64,000 bases of DNA, from assembly GCA_947462335.1 (NCBI GenBank), contig OX381714.1:57519800-57583799 (forward strand), written 5' to 3'. Positions within the stretch are counted from its first letter, which is position 1, and each line of letters opens with the position of its first letter. Positions 1 to 11,072 of the stretch are shown here, piece after piece. The translations under genes were made by a program, and so were the position numbers. Origin of the DNA: Harmothoe impar (lineage: Eukaryota > Annelida > Polychaeta > Phyllodocida > Polynoidae). Below the pieces are notes generated by a model. The model had not been told where the DNA came from and made no database searches. It saw only the letters and a program-made list of their open reading frames with translations.

Positions 1-623
1 GGTGGTAACCTGACTACTTCAACTTACAGTATTAAAACAGGATTTTGTGCTGTGAAGTTGCATTAAACTGTATAACTTATAAAGAACCTCATCAGTTCAA
101 AATTGTATCACTAATTTTACAACCCCAAATGCCTGCTCGCCCTCCTCCCCCCAGACCAGTCATTTAATCTTTCATTTAGTTTATGTATATTGTATATTTT
201 GTAATTTTATAACTAAATGTATATGTATTATGTACAACAGAGAGCCGTGTTACGGGCATCACAGAAATGTGTTACGGGACATCACAACATCAATCAAGCA
301 GTGTGGTCAGCACATCACTCATTGTGTGTATGGTGCCCAATACTGCATATCTAGGCCCCTATCATGGTTGAATCAATATCCACTTGGTGTAAATAGATAT
401 TGTAGCTATCTATTGTGAAGTGTACATTCTAAATAGCCCAGGAACACCCTGTTATGACCTTGTTATCCGCCATGTTGATGTGCTGACCCAGCGTGGTCAG
501 CACATCAAAAACGTGGTCAGCACATCAGTGTTCTGACAGTGATATGGCTGCGGGAAGTTGGCCGGTGATCGCCTGAATGATGAAACACCTACCTGGCTAC
601 TAATGCCACAGAACAGGTGGTCG
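1..623. other. Intergenic, no gene seen
   Basis: AT-rich sequence without a credible ORF. It holds short repeated motifs: GTGTTACGGG twice near 250-280, and several copies of a GTGGTCAGCACATC motif. The short ORFs here show no domain and no coding bias. Confidence 0.6.
301..526. repeat. Short repeated motif GTGGTCAGCACATC with hairpin
   Basis: The motif GTGGTCAGCACATC occurs near 303, 494 and 513 on the + strand, and its inverse TGATGTGCTGACC near 474. The inverse copy and the one at 494 form a hairpin of about 14 bp with a very short loop. Function unknown. Confidence 0.6.
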
Positions 624-772
624 GTTAGGGCCATAACCCATTAGCCGATTTGGGTGCATTATCGGCTGATACATCCACAAAATTATACTACAAAGTACTA
701 CATTGTAACTGTTTATTGAGGGTGTATCGGCCGATAATGCATCCCAATCGGCTAATGGGTTATGGCCCTAAC
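624..772. mobile_element. MITE-like element with ~50-bp terminal inverted repeats
   Basis: The sequence beginning GTTAGGGCCATAACCCATTA at 624 returns in inverse at 723-772, ending TAATGGGTTATGGCCCTAAC. The arms are about 50 bp with few mismatches around a 49-bp spacer. There is no coding capacity. No clear target duplication is visible, so the superfamily is unknown. Confidence 0.75.
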
Positions 773-1448
773 AGACTCAACTGCCTCAAAAACATCTTAT
801 GTACTAAGTGTAAAATGGATATTAAGGGTAATGAGAGCTTACATGGGATATGGTGTAGGTAGGCTAGGGAGGTTCTGATTGTCCCAGTGGAAATACAGCA
901 TGGTCTGTACCAGACACAATACAGACTTGTTATAGGAGATGGCACTCTCATAGGACAGGGCAGCACCAATCAAACACACCAGGGTCTAACAGGGACAAAT
1001 CACAGGCATCCCCAGTGATGTATAGTGTGGTTAATGTGGATGGATGTGTGTAATCTTTGTCATCAGTCTCTGGAGTACCCCTATGGTAACAGATAGTGTC
1101 AGAATGTATGAGGTTATGACAATATCTGTCCAATAAAACAAACCAATTTCCGATATCTCTAGCAATCATTGCCCATGCATAAATAAGCACACCCCATACT
1201 CTGATCATAAAGCTGTAATAAAACATCCCATACTGCAACCATAATACAGAGCAGAATCTGAAAGAGGAATTGACTTAATCTTCTCATGAGGTTGTGAGGT
1301 TGGGCAAGACTATTGTAAATTTTACCCACTTTGACTTAAGTAGGATTTGATCACGTAGAATTACAGAGAGAGAGATAATAATAGTCATATAGAATTGCAC
1401 GTGAATATTTGATGTGTTTTCTCAGAAAGACAAGCGTCGGAAAGGGTA
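773..1448. other. Intergenic, nothing recognised
   Basis: No ORF with domain content and no strong repeat seen apart from a short GA run near 1364. The minus-strand frame over 948-1238 has no recognisable features and is probably chance. Confidence 0.5.
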
Positions 1449-1645
1449 TCTGATTACTTAGTAGTTAGAGGAAGAATGAGAAGCCACAGCTGCAACACTA
1501 AGAAGACCTATAAATAGATATCGTTATAAGTGGGGAACAATATCTAGTAATATGTCATGTGAAGTGTCCTGCTTTGTGTGCTGTTTCTGGGAGATAACCC
1601 TCTGTATGGAGGGGCTCTACAAGGTCATAAGAATTTCTAAGATTA
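1449..1645 (-). repeat. Minus-strand copy of the 41.2-41.6 kb repeat
   Basis: Reverse complement of this stretch matches both tandem units at 41221-41635. Shared words include GTGGGGAACAATATC, TTTGTGTGCTGTTTCTGGGAG and ATAACCCTCTGTATGGAGGGG in the local orientation. It is one of the paired blocks in the long-range inverted arrangement. Confidence 0.8.
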
Positions 1646-1647
1646 TA

Positions 1648-1696
1648 GGGCCTCACCTAAAATGGCCTCACCTAAAAGGGCCTCACCCGAAAGGGC
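1648..1696 (+). repeat. Short tandem repeat GGCCTCACCTAAAA x3
   Basis: Three consecutive near-copies of GGCCTCACCTAAAA separate the 1.45-kb repeat from unique sequence. Sequence only; function unknown. Confidence 0.7.
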
Positions 1697-2229
1697 TTCT
1701 AAGGTTAAGGGATGGTGACATAGGGTGTTTGCTGCAGATATCCCTGTATACTGAAGGGGGATGGCTTTTGTTACCAGACCTTGAGGACTTCTCAGGCTCT
1801 GGACAGGGGAAGAGGAGAGCTTTTCTGATACCTTATCGGGTTCTAATTCCTGGTGATGTGTGCCTGACAGTAGGCATATTGTGGATTCCGTAGGGAGGGT
1901 CCTACAAAGTCATTTAAGGTGTTTAAAGGTAAAAAGAGACAGGAGAATGAGGTGATGGCTGAATTAGGTGTTATGATGTCTCAGTGCAGTATTTCATTGA
2001 TAAGGATGTAATTCAATTGAAGGTTGGTTAAGCCACTAATCATTCATTCAAAAAGGAGGGGGGGATGTGATGTGGGGAAAATATTTGGATACTTTTAAAA
2101 GAAACTAATTTGGGGGAAAAAGGGGTGCTGTATGCCATCTGGATTTGACCCTAATGTATAATGTATTGCCTCCTTCCTCCCAACCCTCCGCATGTCGTAT
2201 ATCAAGGTTTGACTATTACTTCCAAACCC
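1697..2229. other. Intergenic, nothing recognised
   Basis: No supported gene. A plus-strand frame of 113 aa (1552-1893) runs from the repeat into this stretch; its residues are low in complexity near the GGCCTCACC repeats and no domain is apparent. Confidence 0.5.
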
Positions 2230-2400
2230 ATCTTCCAGCTGTCCCAAACACCAATAGCACCTTAGTTTCTCAGTTGCCAATATTAACTCCACTCCTACAC
2301 TATCTGCAGTCTACTGAACCTGTGGAGCTGTCACACAATATTCCTCCAAGACGGGGTGGATCATTGTATCAGAGCGAATTGTACAGTTCATTCCTACTTC
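2230..2400 (-). repeat. Minus-strand copy of the 37.3-38.0 kb repeat
   Basis: Read in reverse, this block shares ordered words with both units at 37318-38000: GGAATATTGTGTGACA, GTGGAGTTAATATTGGCAACTG and a GGTGCTAT...TTTGG stretch. Diverged but collinear. It forms another pair in the inverted series centred near 19-20 kb. Confidence 0.7.
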
Positions 2401-3179
2401 AGGAATACTTCTGTTGTAGTGAAAACAGTTGTCTCCTTTATTGCCTCAGAGAGTCTCAGTCAGAAGGCACAGGCTGAGTACTTACAGGTCTACACTTACA
2501 TAGCTGTCTAAGAGTTATGAACGGCAGTGCCTGTTCTCTCTCACGTGTGCTTATTCCATTCATGATTGGTTGTAGATATGCCTAGACTAAACAATAAATC
2601 TATGAGTGGCTGCTTATGCTCCATATAGAACATGTTTGGACAAGGTGACTCATGGGGGTGGTCCCTGTATCAAATTGCACGTTCCCAGAGGGAGGAAAAT
2701 ACTATATTTACTTACTAAGCCTCAGCTTTGGAGTGGGGCCTAAGGGTCTTTTTTAATACACGCCCATCATCCCTCTTCTCCGTGTTTGATGTTTATACAA
2801 TACACTTTTTTTTCCTCTCTGTCTGTTCGCCTCTCTTGTCAATGGTAAACCCAAAGTCTCTGCTTATGAGGTATATGTAATCTATACAACCAGCTAAACA
2901 GCTCATATCTATATTTCCCTCCCTCTTTCTCTTTTTTCCTATATCTCTTCCACTTATTCTCAGTATGGTCCTTCATGACCCTACACAGTTAGAAACATGT
3001 TGAATCTGCATGTCTTGCTTGTTAGTTCTATGTAAACTATAGCACTAAAGCCCCTCCCCCCCCCGAGTTAGATTAACACATACATATTACAGCAGCAACC
3101 TTATTTAGTCCTACTGTCTTGCGCCTAGATCTGTGTAACTTATTGATCACTCAGCATTGTATTACTCTCCAGTCACACA
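2401..3179. other. Intergenic, nothing recognised
   Basis: Pyrimidine-rich and AT-rich DNA with a C-run near 3055-3064. No ORF, tRNA-like or TIR structure could be supported. Confidence 0.5.
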
Positions 3180-3312
3180 TCAGTATAGATTGGATGTCTT
3201 ATTCATGACCGCAATATGTTTGGAGACCATATATCTAGGACGTCTGTAGTATACCCAAATGGAAATATTCTCAGGTCAAAACAGCTTCTGTTTACATCTA
3301 GAACAATCTTAT

Positions 3313-3475
3313 TACAGCCCTGGCGGGTAACTCACCAATTCTACACACAAGCATCATGACAACCCTACAGGATTGCTTCACTCCCAGAGGGTCGGTATGA
3401 TTCAGGAATGCAACCCTGGTGAGTAGACTCACCAGCACTTCATTCATGCAGCGTGCTGACCGTAAAGGGTTAACT
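3313..3475. mobile_element. TTAA-MITE family copy (degenerate)
   Basis: Contains the family core GCCCTGGCGGGTAACTCACCA, the middle CACTCCCAGAGGGTCGG, and ends AAAGGGTTAA. It interrupts the larger inverted-repeat block. The left end is eroded. Confidence 0.7.
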
Positions 3476-3780
3476 AGATTAAAGGATATGTTTGATCTAA
3501 TTGATCTGATCTGAATCAGATTATAGGATCCGTTCAGTGAGCTAACCAGTGGCTTATCCAGAGCCCCCATCAACCCAATGTCAGTGGATACCCTTCAATA
3601 CACTGCATGGACAAGCTGTGTGTAGATATAGAAGTACCTTCAATGCAATATACAAAAACGGAAAATCCTATAGTATTAACCCCTAAACTTAATTAATAAT
3701 GACACTTCAGATATTTATGGTTATAATTGAAATAATCCTACCTCCATGACAACTCAGAAATAAAGTCCTTAACATTGAGC

Positions 3781-3868
3781 TTTAAGGACGGATGTCACTT
3801 TAAGGATGGATGTCAGTAAAAGATGATATTTGTCATCATGATACACCAATGCCGCCCGGCGAGTGACT
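3781..3868. mobile_element. TTAA-MITE family fragment
   Basis: Begins with TTTAAGGACGGATGTC, repeats it as TTTAAGGATGGATGTCAG, and ends in the GATACACCAATGC...GGCGAGTGACT core. Only about a third of the element is present. Confidence 0.65.
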
Positions 3869-5429
3869 GAAGGGAGAAGACAGAGTTATGGCCACAGAGA
3901 AGTAGAATAGGATGAAAATATAGAAATAGATCTTATGAGTAATACATATATAGAAACACAGAGTAGAGAGTCAGAGGCTGAGAAAGAGAGAGGGTGAAAT
4001 AAATCAGGTCTTGATGGGAAACAAAAATATTCCCACAAGGTGATTCTCATGCCTGATTCAATGTCACTCAAGCCAGGTTATGAGTTAACAACATTGAGAT
4101 TCTAATTAGATCGGAAACCTGATCCTAGAGACACCAGAAAATAACATAATCAGAAGGAGAATTACAAATGACATGTGACTGCTTGCATACTATACTTTTC
4201 TATGTCCAACTGTCCATAGGAAGTAATGGCATATGACATGCATTAATAGCTTTTGCTTTTCAATTTATGATTAAAAACTCTTGGTGACTTTAGACATTAG
4301 ATAATAGGCATTTCCTCACGGTGCCTACACTGTTGTTTGTTGTGTATTACATCAAACCCTCTAGTGAAGATAGTTTTGGTAAAACAGAATCTATTAAACA
4401 GTTACTGTAGTATAAAATAAATGAGAATGTATACCTTGTTAGATAACCTAATGTACACATCATCACCCATCATTCCATACAAAGACTTTATATCTAAAAA
4501 GTATTCCTATAGAGTGGTCAGTGACAGTGTGCTGTAGCAGTCAGATAATCCCACCATGGGGGGGGGGGGGGAGAGAAGATGACTTAAGTCTCTTGTCAAT
4601 GCACCCATCCATACTGACTGTCTGCAGCCTGCCTGGCACCTTGCAGCCTCACAATCCATGCTAAACCATGTACAATGGGACTACTGTGTGTAATATATGG
4701 TGTGTCAAGTGAGCAAGAAATAAACAACAATATTTGAGGCAAGGGCACATGGCATAATCCTGACTTGATCAGTTTAATTGTGTCTGTAATTATATTGTGA
4801 TTTTCATGTCAGATTTGAATCAGGTAATCAATCATGAAAACAGCAAAAACTGAATTTAATGCATTCTGATGTGGAAGATTCCACCCTGGTCAGAAGCAAC
4901 TTAAACTGTAATTTATCATGCCCGATTTGAATCAGGTAATCAACTCATCATCTCTATGAATATTTAATCAAATCAGTCAGTGTCACATTAGCAAATCCCG
5001 AAAACAGCAAAGACTGAAGTTAGCTGCCAATTAATGCCTCCTGATATTGACAATTCCACCCAATATTTGAATCAGCTTTTGTCAATGTGATCAGCATTTT
5101 CTCAATAGTCCACATGCAGCTCAAAACAAGACATACAAGAAACCTATTTCATGAAACTGTTGCTTGCAAGTAGAACTCAATATATACCAAGGTTAAAATT
5201 GGGCAATAAAGTTTCACTAAATATTTCATGTTCAGAGTAGATCTAAACATTTTGTGACATACACATTGTGGTACAAAAACCCAGGTAATTTGCAATTGGT
5301 TTTATATGATGTAAAATAGTATAAACATTCATCATATAATGGCTGGAGTGCTCTGTGTATTACAAACCTGGCACTATCTCTTAAACAGTACACATTTCAT
5401 ATTGCAGGTCCACATAACACCTACATCCC

Positions 5430-5560
5430 CTAGCAGTTCCTACGAGAATAAAATGCACTTCACTTCTTTCCTAAATTCTATAGCTGGGGGGATTATCTCA
5501 TCTGCTGTAGATGCCAGGTCTTTAGAAGTAGTAGGGGGGAATTTGACTGAAGCATAAAAG
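5430..5560 (+). repeat. Repeat family R, copy 1
   Basis: Shares CTATAGCTGGGGGGATTATCTC, GTCTTTAGAAG and a GAATTTGACTGAAGCATAAAA tail with copies at 5700-5900 and 6535-6958. Inverted copies lie near 30370-30540 and 30690-31190. Confidence 0.7.
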
Positions 5561-5699
5561 AACCAAAAAACATATTGCATAACTAAGAAGTTGAACTGTA
5601 AAGCAAAAGCAAGCAGGGATTAAGAGCATTGGCAAGCATGTTCTGTGCAGTCATACTAACACCATGCAATATCCCCTGTACATCACTGTTCACATTCTT
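5561..5699. other. Spacer between R-family copies
   Basis: Unique AT-rich spacer with no feature seen. Confidence 0.4.
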
Positions 5700-5900
5700 G
5701 GTACATGGCACCTGTGTGACCTTACAGTGCCCTTGAGGACTCACTGCAATTTATAATTTACAATCCTTCCTCCTGAATGTTATAGCTGTGGGCATTATCT
5801 CATCTACTGCAGGTGATTGAGGTCTTTAGAAGGCAGAGGATTTGCCTTTAAACACTAGTAGTAGGGTGAGAATCTAACTGAAATATAAAAACACAATGTA
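5700..5900 (+). repeat. Repeat family R, copy 2 (empty site for the MITE at 6656)
   Basis: Aligns end to end with copy 3 but lacks the MITE. Here the junction reads CCTTTAAACACTAGTAG (about 5845-5860), whereas copy 3 has TTAA-MITE-TTAA at the same place. This gives an in-window empty site and supports a TTAA duplication. Confidence 0.75.
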
Positions 5901-6534
5901 TCACTGGACTGATAATCGTTTTGCTCCAGGCCTTAGTCTGCACTAGCTATCCCAGGTTAGTCATAGGGATACTGGTCAAAATGACAAACTGATATTCAAA
6001 AATGACATAGGCAAAATAAAAAATGTCCAACTAAGGTCAGAATATCAGTGTATGATTAACGCTCACCATGGGGACTTGTTAAGGCCACTGACCCTTCTGT
6101 ATGGGGGGAACATGGACAGTGGTACGGTTTAAAGAGTGGTCATTCTTTAACAATGGGGAGGGCGATGGTTGGTTGACTCTGGGAGGGACCAAAACGACTT
6201 GGACCCCTTGAGGTGGTGGGACCAAAAATCCTTGGACTTCTTTTGAGGGGGGGGGGGGGATGAAAGGAATTTTACCGCTTTTAGGCAAAAAGAACAACCC
6301 ACCCGTTACCATAGTTCAAAGGGGTGGTGTGCAATTAATTTGAACATGTGTTGCATCAGGACAGGAAACGATTTGGACCCTTCCTGTCATGTGGTGGATG
6401 GGAAAATTTTGGCATGCTATCGCGAATATCCTCTAACTGCCCTAATTCAAAAAAGAAAGAGCACTCCCTTAAGTCTGTGAGTGCACACTTCTAAGTCTAC
6501 ATTACTACAGCAATGTGACAGATCTAATAGACAA

Positions 6535-6958
6535 TACAGTTCACCTCTGAGGACTCACTTCACTTTATAATTCACAATCCCTCTCTCTGGATGCTACTGC
6601 TGTAGGGATTACCAGCTGCAGTTGTCAGGTCGTTACAAGTAAGGGGATTAGCCTTTTAACACTTTAAGGATGACATGATACCTTCATGGATTATGCTCTT
6701 GGTCGTCATGATGCATGAATGCAGCCCTGGCGAGTAACTCGCCAGTGCTGTATTCAAGCATCATGCCGAGGGTTGAGACACTCCCGGAGTTGAGACATTG
6801 CTGGAGGGTTGGCATGATGCACCAATGCATCACTGGTGAGATACTTGCCGGGGCTGCATTGGTGCATCATGATGACAAATGTCATCTTTTAGCGACATCC
6901 ATCCTTAAAGGGTTAACACTAGTAGGGGGGGGGTCGGGATCTAACTGAAGCATAAAAC
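6535..6958 (+). repeat. Repeat family R, copy 3, interrupted by a MITE
   Basis: Left half 6535-6655 and right half 6917-6958 match copy 2 in order (GAGGACTCACTTCACTTTATAATT...; ...ATCTAACTGAAGCATAAAACAC). The 253-bp element at 6660-6912 separates them. Confidence 0.75.
6656..6916. mobile_element. TTAA-flanked MITE, best-preserved copy
   Basis: TTAA at 6656-6659 and 6913-6916 flank a 253-bp noncoding element with imperfect TIRs (CACTTTAAGGATG / CATCCTTAAAGGG). The body holds nested inverted words: ATGAATGCAGCCCTGGCGAG with ACTCGCCAGTGCTG, and a second pair near 6820-6860. TTAA target duplication and CCCTTTAAGG ends resemble nonautonomous piggyBac-type elements; that assignment is inference. 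The empty paralogous site at 5845-5860 supports mobility. Confidence 0.8.
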
Positions 6959-6991
6959 ACACATGTATGACTATACAGTGGAACTGCAGAA

Positions 6992-7040
6992 GTAAAACAC
7001 CAGACAGTCAATTGACAGTAAAACACCAGACAGTCAATTG
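6992..7040 (+). repeat. 26-bp direct tandem duplication
   Basis: GTAAAACACCAGACAGTCAA occurs twice with a period of 26 bp. A second small duplication, TTCTTGTACATTATTATAG x2, lies near 7169-7207. Confidence 0.85.
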
Positions 7041-7404
7041 CCCATATTTAGGTTATGGTCACTTTTGTACAGGCCTATAAGTGGGCCAGCCCAGAAAAAA
7101 GGCTTTTCTTCCATAAGTTCATTGTAAATATTTCAAAACATGCTGACATCTGATTTTCCTCCAGAAATTTCTTGTACATTATTATAGTTCTTGTACATTA
7201 TTATAGTTTGTGATAATCTGGGCCCTAAAAATATAGTTCTATTCTCTTGATTAACTTAAACTACCTTCCCCCAAATCAGTCCTGTCAAGTATATCAATAG
7301 GGTTACACAATGTTGATAATTACTAAATCCTTTGAGAATCATTATATGCTGTAACACACACAGTACTACAATATTGTACACAGCTACCCTTTACCATACA
7401 CTCT
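7041..7404. other. Intergenic, nothing recognised
   Basis: AT-rich. No gene or TIR structure supported apart from the 19-bp duplication near 7169-7207. Confidence 0.45.
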
Positions 7405-7625
7405 CAGCACCTTTCACCACCACCTGCCACTCACCCCAACCTCCCTGGTAAACAGAACAGAAAGGGTGCTAAGTGGCTTCAGTTCTACCCCCGGCTAAGA
7501 AGCAGAAAACATCACACAATCTCACTGTCCAAAATAGCCAGGTTCCCTGAGGGTGGGAAGAGCCTTTGCCTGTAGCCTTGGGTGGGGTCTAAGACAGGTC
7601 ACCAGTATGTGTATGTGGGGATGAG
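7405..7625 (+). repeat. Diverged copy of the 18.94-19.14 kb segment
   Basis: Shares long words in the same order and orientation with 18942-19140 and 20803-21001, such as CCTTTCACCACCACC, AACATCACACAATCTCAC and AATAGCCAGGTTCCCTGAGG. It marks the start of an old direct duplication (7.4-10.3 kb versus 18.9-22.9 kb). Confidence 0.8.
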
Positions 7626-7659
7626 GGAACTGGACAGCAGCACCACTTTGGCATTTCCT

Positions 7660-7862
7660 AACCCTTTAAGGATGGATGGCGCTAGATGATAACATTTGTC
7701 GTCATGATGCACCAATGCAGCCCCGGCGAGTAACTGGCTGGTGCTACATTGCTGCATCATGCCGACCCTTTGGGAGTATCTGAACGCCAGGGCTGCTTTC
7801 AGGTATCATGATGCCCAGCACATGATGCATTACGGTATCATGCCGTCCTTAGGAGGCTAACC
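7660..7862. mobile_element. TTAA-MITE family copy
   Basis: Begins CCCTTTAAGGATGGATG and contains the family core GCAGCCCCGGCGAGTAACT. The right end, CATGCCGTCCTTAGGAGG, is degenerate. No intact flanking TTAA pair. Confidence 0.75.
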
Positions 7863-8503
7863 AACCAACCCTATATGCTGTCCACCTTACCTGAAGGCCA
7901 ACAGCCAACCCCCAAATGCCACCACTATGTGTATGGCCAATAGGAAGCTCCATTCCATGCCAGCTAATACCCCATAACTGCCTTACAATTTACAACCAGC
8001 TACCACACACACACGCCATGATACCTCCTTAGGCCTAACATTGTTAGTATCCCATCACATACCTATACAGGATCCCTCTCCTATGGATATCTACTATCAA
8101 GTAACTACCTCTTAACACCCATCCCTCTATTCCCACGTTTAAACCATGTCCACCATGGTCTGGGGTCTATGTAGACATTCCTTTTCATTTAAAAACACTT
8201 CAAATAGGAGATTAGAGTCCTGCCATTTAGGATATTATGATTTAACATGGTTGAATGAATACTTTGACATCAGATGTCAGAGTATCCCTGATGATCTACT
8301 GCTCTGATTTACTAAGCATGTACAGAGCCTTTCCTGGCAAGAAATGCTTTTCTGCTACATTAGTTCATATATCTAAACCTTTGATATTGATGACCACAGA
8401 GGAGTAAAGATCAGCTTACTCATGATGTGCACAGCAATGTCTAGCCTATCTTTTAGCATGGGTCCAGGTCTCCATACACTTTGTGATCTTAGCCTCTGTA
8501 CTA
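7863..8503. other. Intergenic, nothing recognised
   Basis: No gene, tRNA or strong repeat seen. Confidence 0.45.
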
Positions 8504-8782
8504 AGGCCAAATAAAAAAAAGTTTTGTTTCAGGTAACATGGGATGAAACTCTAGGGTCGGTAGGTCGGATTTTTTCTTTTTTTTAAAACCTTTTTTTTAC
8601 ATAACCCTAAAATTGACCCAAAAAAGTATGAAAATGGGAAGATTTTTTTCAAAATTTTTGAAAACCTAGAATTTACCCCCAAAAAGTGTAAAAATTTCCT
8701 CAAATTTGCATAAAAAACGTAGGATCGGCCCTGTTTACATAGGGTCGGTCGGGTGACCTGAAACAAAGCTTTTTTTTGGCCT
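8504..8782. mobile_element. TIR element, AGGCCAAA...GGCCT family, copy 1
   Basis: Ends are AGGCCAAATAAAAAAAAG and CTTTTTTTTGGCCT, followed inward by GTTTCAGGTAACATG and GGTGACCTGAAAC. Inner words TAGGGTCGGTAGGTCGG and AGGGTCGGTCGGG are also inverted. Poly-A/T tracts fill the body. A second copy lies at 10677-11072. Confidence 0.75.
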
Positions 8783-8829
8783 AAGAGGAATTCAGCAGGC
8801 ACACACATATCCCACAGATTACTATCTCC

Positions 8830-9010
8830 TCCCACGTATCACACCAGTCACTCATCCTGAATCATCCAACACCAACATAATCCTCATGCAACAGTTCTCT
8901 CCCCTCTTCCCACATTCCCCCATTTTTCAACCCATGCTTATATTCAACACACCTATAGTCATACACCTGGTACCCGGTATATATCAAAGGCAGAGATGGT
9001 GGCATAACAA
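8830..9010 (+). repeat. Diverged copy of the 20.34-20.53 kb segment
   Basis: Ordered similarity in the same orientation: CACTCATCC...CCAACACC, CCTCATGCAA, TAGTCATACAC, and GAGATGGTGGCA against GAATGGTTGCA. Part of the old direct duplication. Confidence 0.6.
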
Positions 9011-9499
9011 TTTTTGAGTTTATCCGTGTCTTTATTACACAAAGTGATTTTACAAAGATTGCGATATAAGTGTTTTTTTTATCGTGATTAGCATATAAGC
9101 ATAAATCAACATTGTACAAATATGGTGTTTGTGAGCCTGGTCAAAAACAAAAACAATTAACTTTATCCTTGTTAGAATTAACACTGTAATTATTCTTGTA
9201 TCATATTATATTATTACATAAATCATTGTCTGTCCCAGTGAAGCCTAAGGAGAAAAGCTGATGTAACTCGAGTCAACTTTATCGAATATCATGTGAACGA
9301 ATACATTTGTTTAAGCCAAGAAAAAAATACAGGCAACGAGGATATATCATATCCATACAACAGACCGTGGCCAATATATTCTATTGGACACCCTCTCAGG
9401 ACGCCTCTTATGTGTTGGTTACATCAAAAGCCACATGGGGGTTTGGATACAGGAATAGGAAACAATGACCAGAAATAGAGCTGCTATTCAGGCATTACA
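9011..9499. other. Intergenic, nothing recognised
   Basis: AT-rich, without a supported feature. The 61-aa plus-strand frame at 9293-9478 shows no domain. Confidence 0.4.
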
Positions 9500-9835
9500 G
9501 TCAAACCAATCAATAAATCTTTGGCACAGAATGAACATAGAAAGACTCTGATCCATGTCAAAGTAAAAGCCCTTTGATAGATGGCACAGCTCTCTGAATG
9601 CTGCTGCCAAGCTGGAGTGGGAGTCGTTCCACAACCAGGTTAGGGTCCTCATGATACTATAGCCCTCACCTACAGTCATACACCCAGTACCTAGTACCAC
9701 AGGGAGAGATGGTGGCAAGCACAATCAATATAACTCTGGCACAGAATGAGTATATAAAGAGACTCTGAACCTTGTCAAAGTAAAAGCCCTTTGATGGATG
9801 GCACACATCTGTGAATGCTGTTGCCAAGCTTTTCT
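9500..9835 (+). repeat. Two diverged direct repeats (~110 bp, period ~217)
   Basis: 9505-9613 and 9722-9831 share CACAATCAATA...GGCACAGAATGA, GTCAAAGTAAAAGCCCTTTG and GAATGCTGYTGCCAAGCT. The same sequence type recurs at 20540-20580 and 22400-22440. Confidence 0.75.
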
Positions 9836-9989
9836 TGCTTCAGCAACGAGACTATCCTGTACTCTCTATATATGAGCTATCATCAATCAACGCTGACCAT
9901 TAAAAGCCATTGGAGTGTCCACCCTGCCCCCCTCCCCCAATGAGGATTTGCTTCCTATGTCTCTATGTATTTACAGATGTTTTTACTTA

Positions 9990-10270
9990 CTAACTGGCCT
10001 TGTCTAATGTCCATTGACATGGAATTAACTACATATGGATTTAAGAGCTTTTCTCTCTTTTAAGTCCTTATCATCCTTCCCATAAGAGACATCAATGGCG
10101 CAGAGAGAAATTCAATTATGTTTTTATGTTTTTCAAAGTGTTGTTTTACTGTCAACGACTGTTAAATTACCTCAATGTAGGCTGTCAGTTTGATTTAGGG
10201 GATTCTGAAAGCAGCCACATGAAAGTGTAAATGCAACCAACTTGAATCAGCAACTTGAGGCTGGAGGCTG
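9990..10270 (+). repeat. Dispersed repeat T, copy 1
   Basis: Matches 22660-22905 (same orientation) and 29460-29790 (inverted). Common words are ACTACATATGGATTT, GGCTGTTAAATTACCT or close variants, and TTTGATTTAGG...GAAAGCAG. Noncoding, unknown type. Confidence 0.8.
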
Positions 10271-10283
10271 GAGGCATAAGTAC

Positions 10284-10513
10284 CTGCTGTAAAACCTCGC
10301 GTATACATACGCCGTGGCTGGTGTGCGAGTCAGATCACCAATGCAGCTTATATGATCCGCATAGAGTAGGGGTGAAGCTTGTATGCAGGTTTTTGCTATT
10401 ATAATACAGTACAAAGTCACTACAATCAGGTCGCCAGTGGGGCTTATAAGATCGGCCTAAAGTCCCAGTGTGGCTCATACGTGAGTTATGCTTGTACATG
10501 AGAATTTATGGTA
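10284..10513. mobile_element. TIR element (CTGTAAAACCT...) copy 1
   Basis: Begins GCTGTAAAACCTCGCGTATA and ends near CATACGTGAG...TTATGG. Internal repeats of GCTTATA-GATC recall the better preserved copy at 38280-38505. Diverged. Confidence 0.65.
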
Positions 10514-10676
10514 GTAACACTACCACTCCATCAAACATATTCACACATCTATTCAGACATAATGACCAATACCTATCTATTCAAAAGATGCAAAAATATA
10601 AATTTATGCCGCTTTAAATATCTGATTTTGATCTTCCGACAATTACATACCATTGTGAAAACACTAGCAACCATTT
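10514..10676. other. Short intergenic spacer
   Basis: Nothing recognised. Confidence 0.4.
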
Positions 10677-11072
10677 AGGCCAAAAAAAAGAGGTGTGTTT
10701 CAGGCAACATGGTCAGAATGTCTAGGGTAGACAGGGCGGATTTTTTTTTTTTTAATATAGAGAGAGTACTAGGAATGAGTCGCGAATCGACAAATCAAAG
10801 TGTGACTCTCAAAAATGACTCCACAATTTCTCCACTGACTAGGAATATCAAGAAGTTGTTGGATATACCTCTTAGAAAGCCATTTCCTGATGTTAATCAA
10901 TTATTCAGGCCTCTGAGGTTACTGGGAGCTTGAATTAGGAAAAAATGAGGGAAAAAGTAACAAAAATTAAAAAAAAAAAAAAAAATCTCCAAAATTGGGA
11001 AAAAAATGCTAAGGTCGGCCCTTTTTTGAATCTAGGGTCGGGTTGCCTGAAACACACCTTTTTTTTTGGCCT
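10677..11072. mobile_element. TIR element, AGGCCAAA...GGCCT family, copy 2
   Basis: Ends AGGCCAAAAAAAAGAGGTG and CACCTTTTTTTTTGGCCT. Inside, GTTTCAGGCAACATG faces GTTGCCTGAAAC. The short plus-strand frame inside (10709-10933) has no recognisable domain. Confidence 0.8.

Larger units (their letters stand above)
3180..5250 (+). repeat. Left arm of a diverged ~2-kb inverted repeat (partner 33590-35960)
   Basis: Ordered segments here match the reverse complement of 33590-35960: 3185-3300 with 35840-35960, 4090-4330 with 34680-34860, 4500-4720 with 34310-34510, 4960-4990 with 34150-34200, and 5150-5240 with 33600-33730. For example, CCATGTACAATGGGACTACTG at about 4664 reappears inverted near 34330. 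Divergence and indels suggest an old duplication or two copies of one large repeat in opposite orientation. No coding sequence recognised. Confidence 0.75.
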
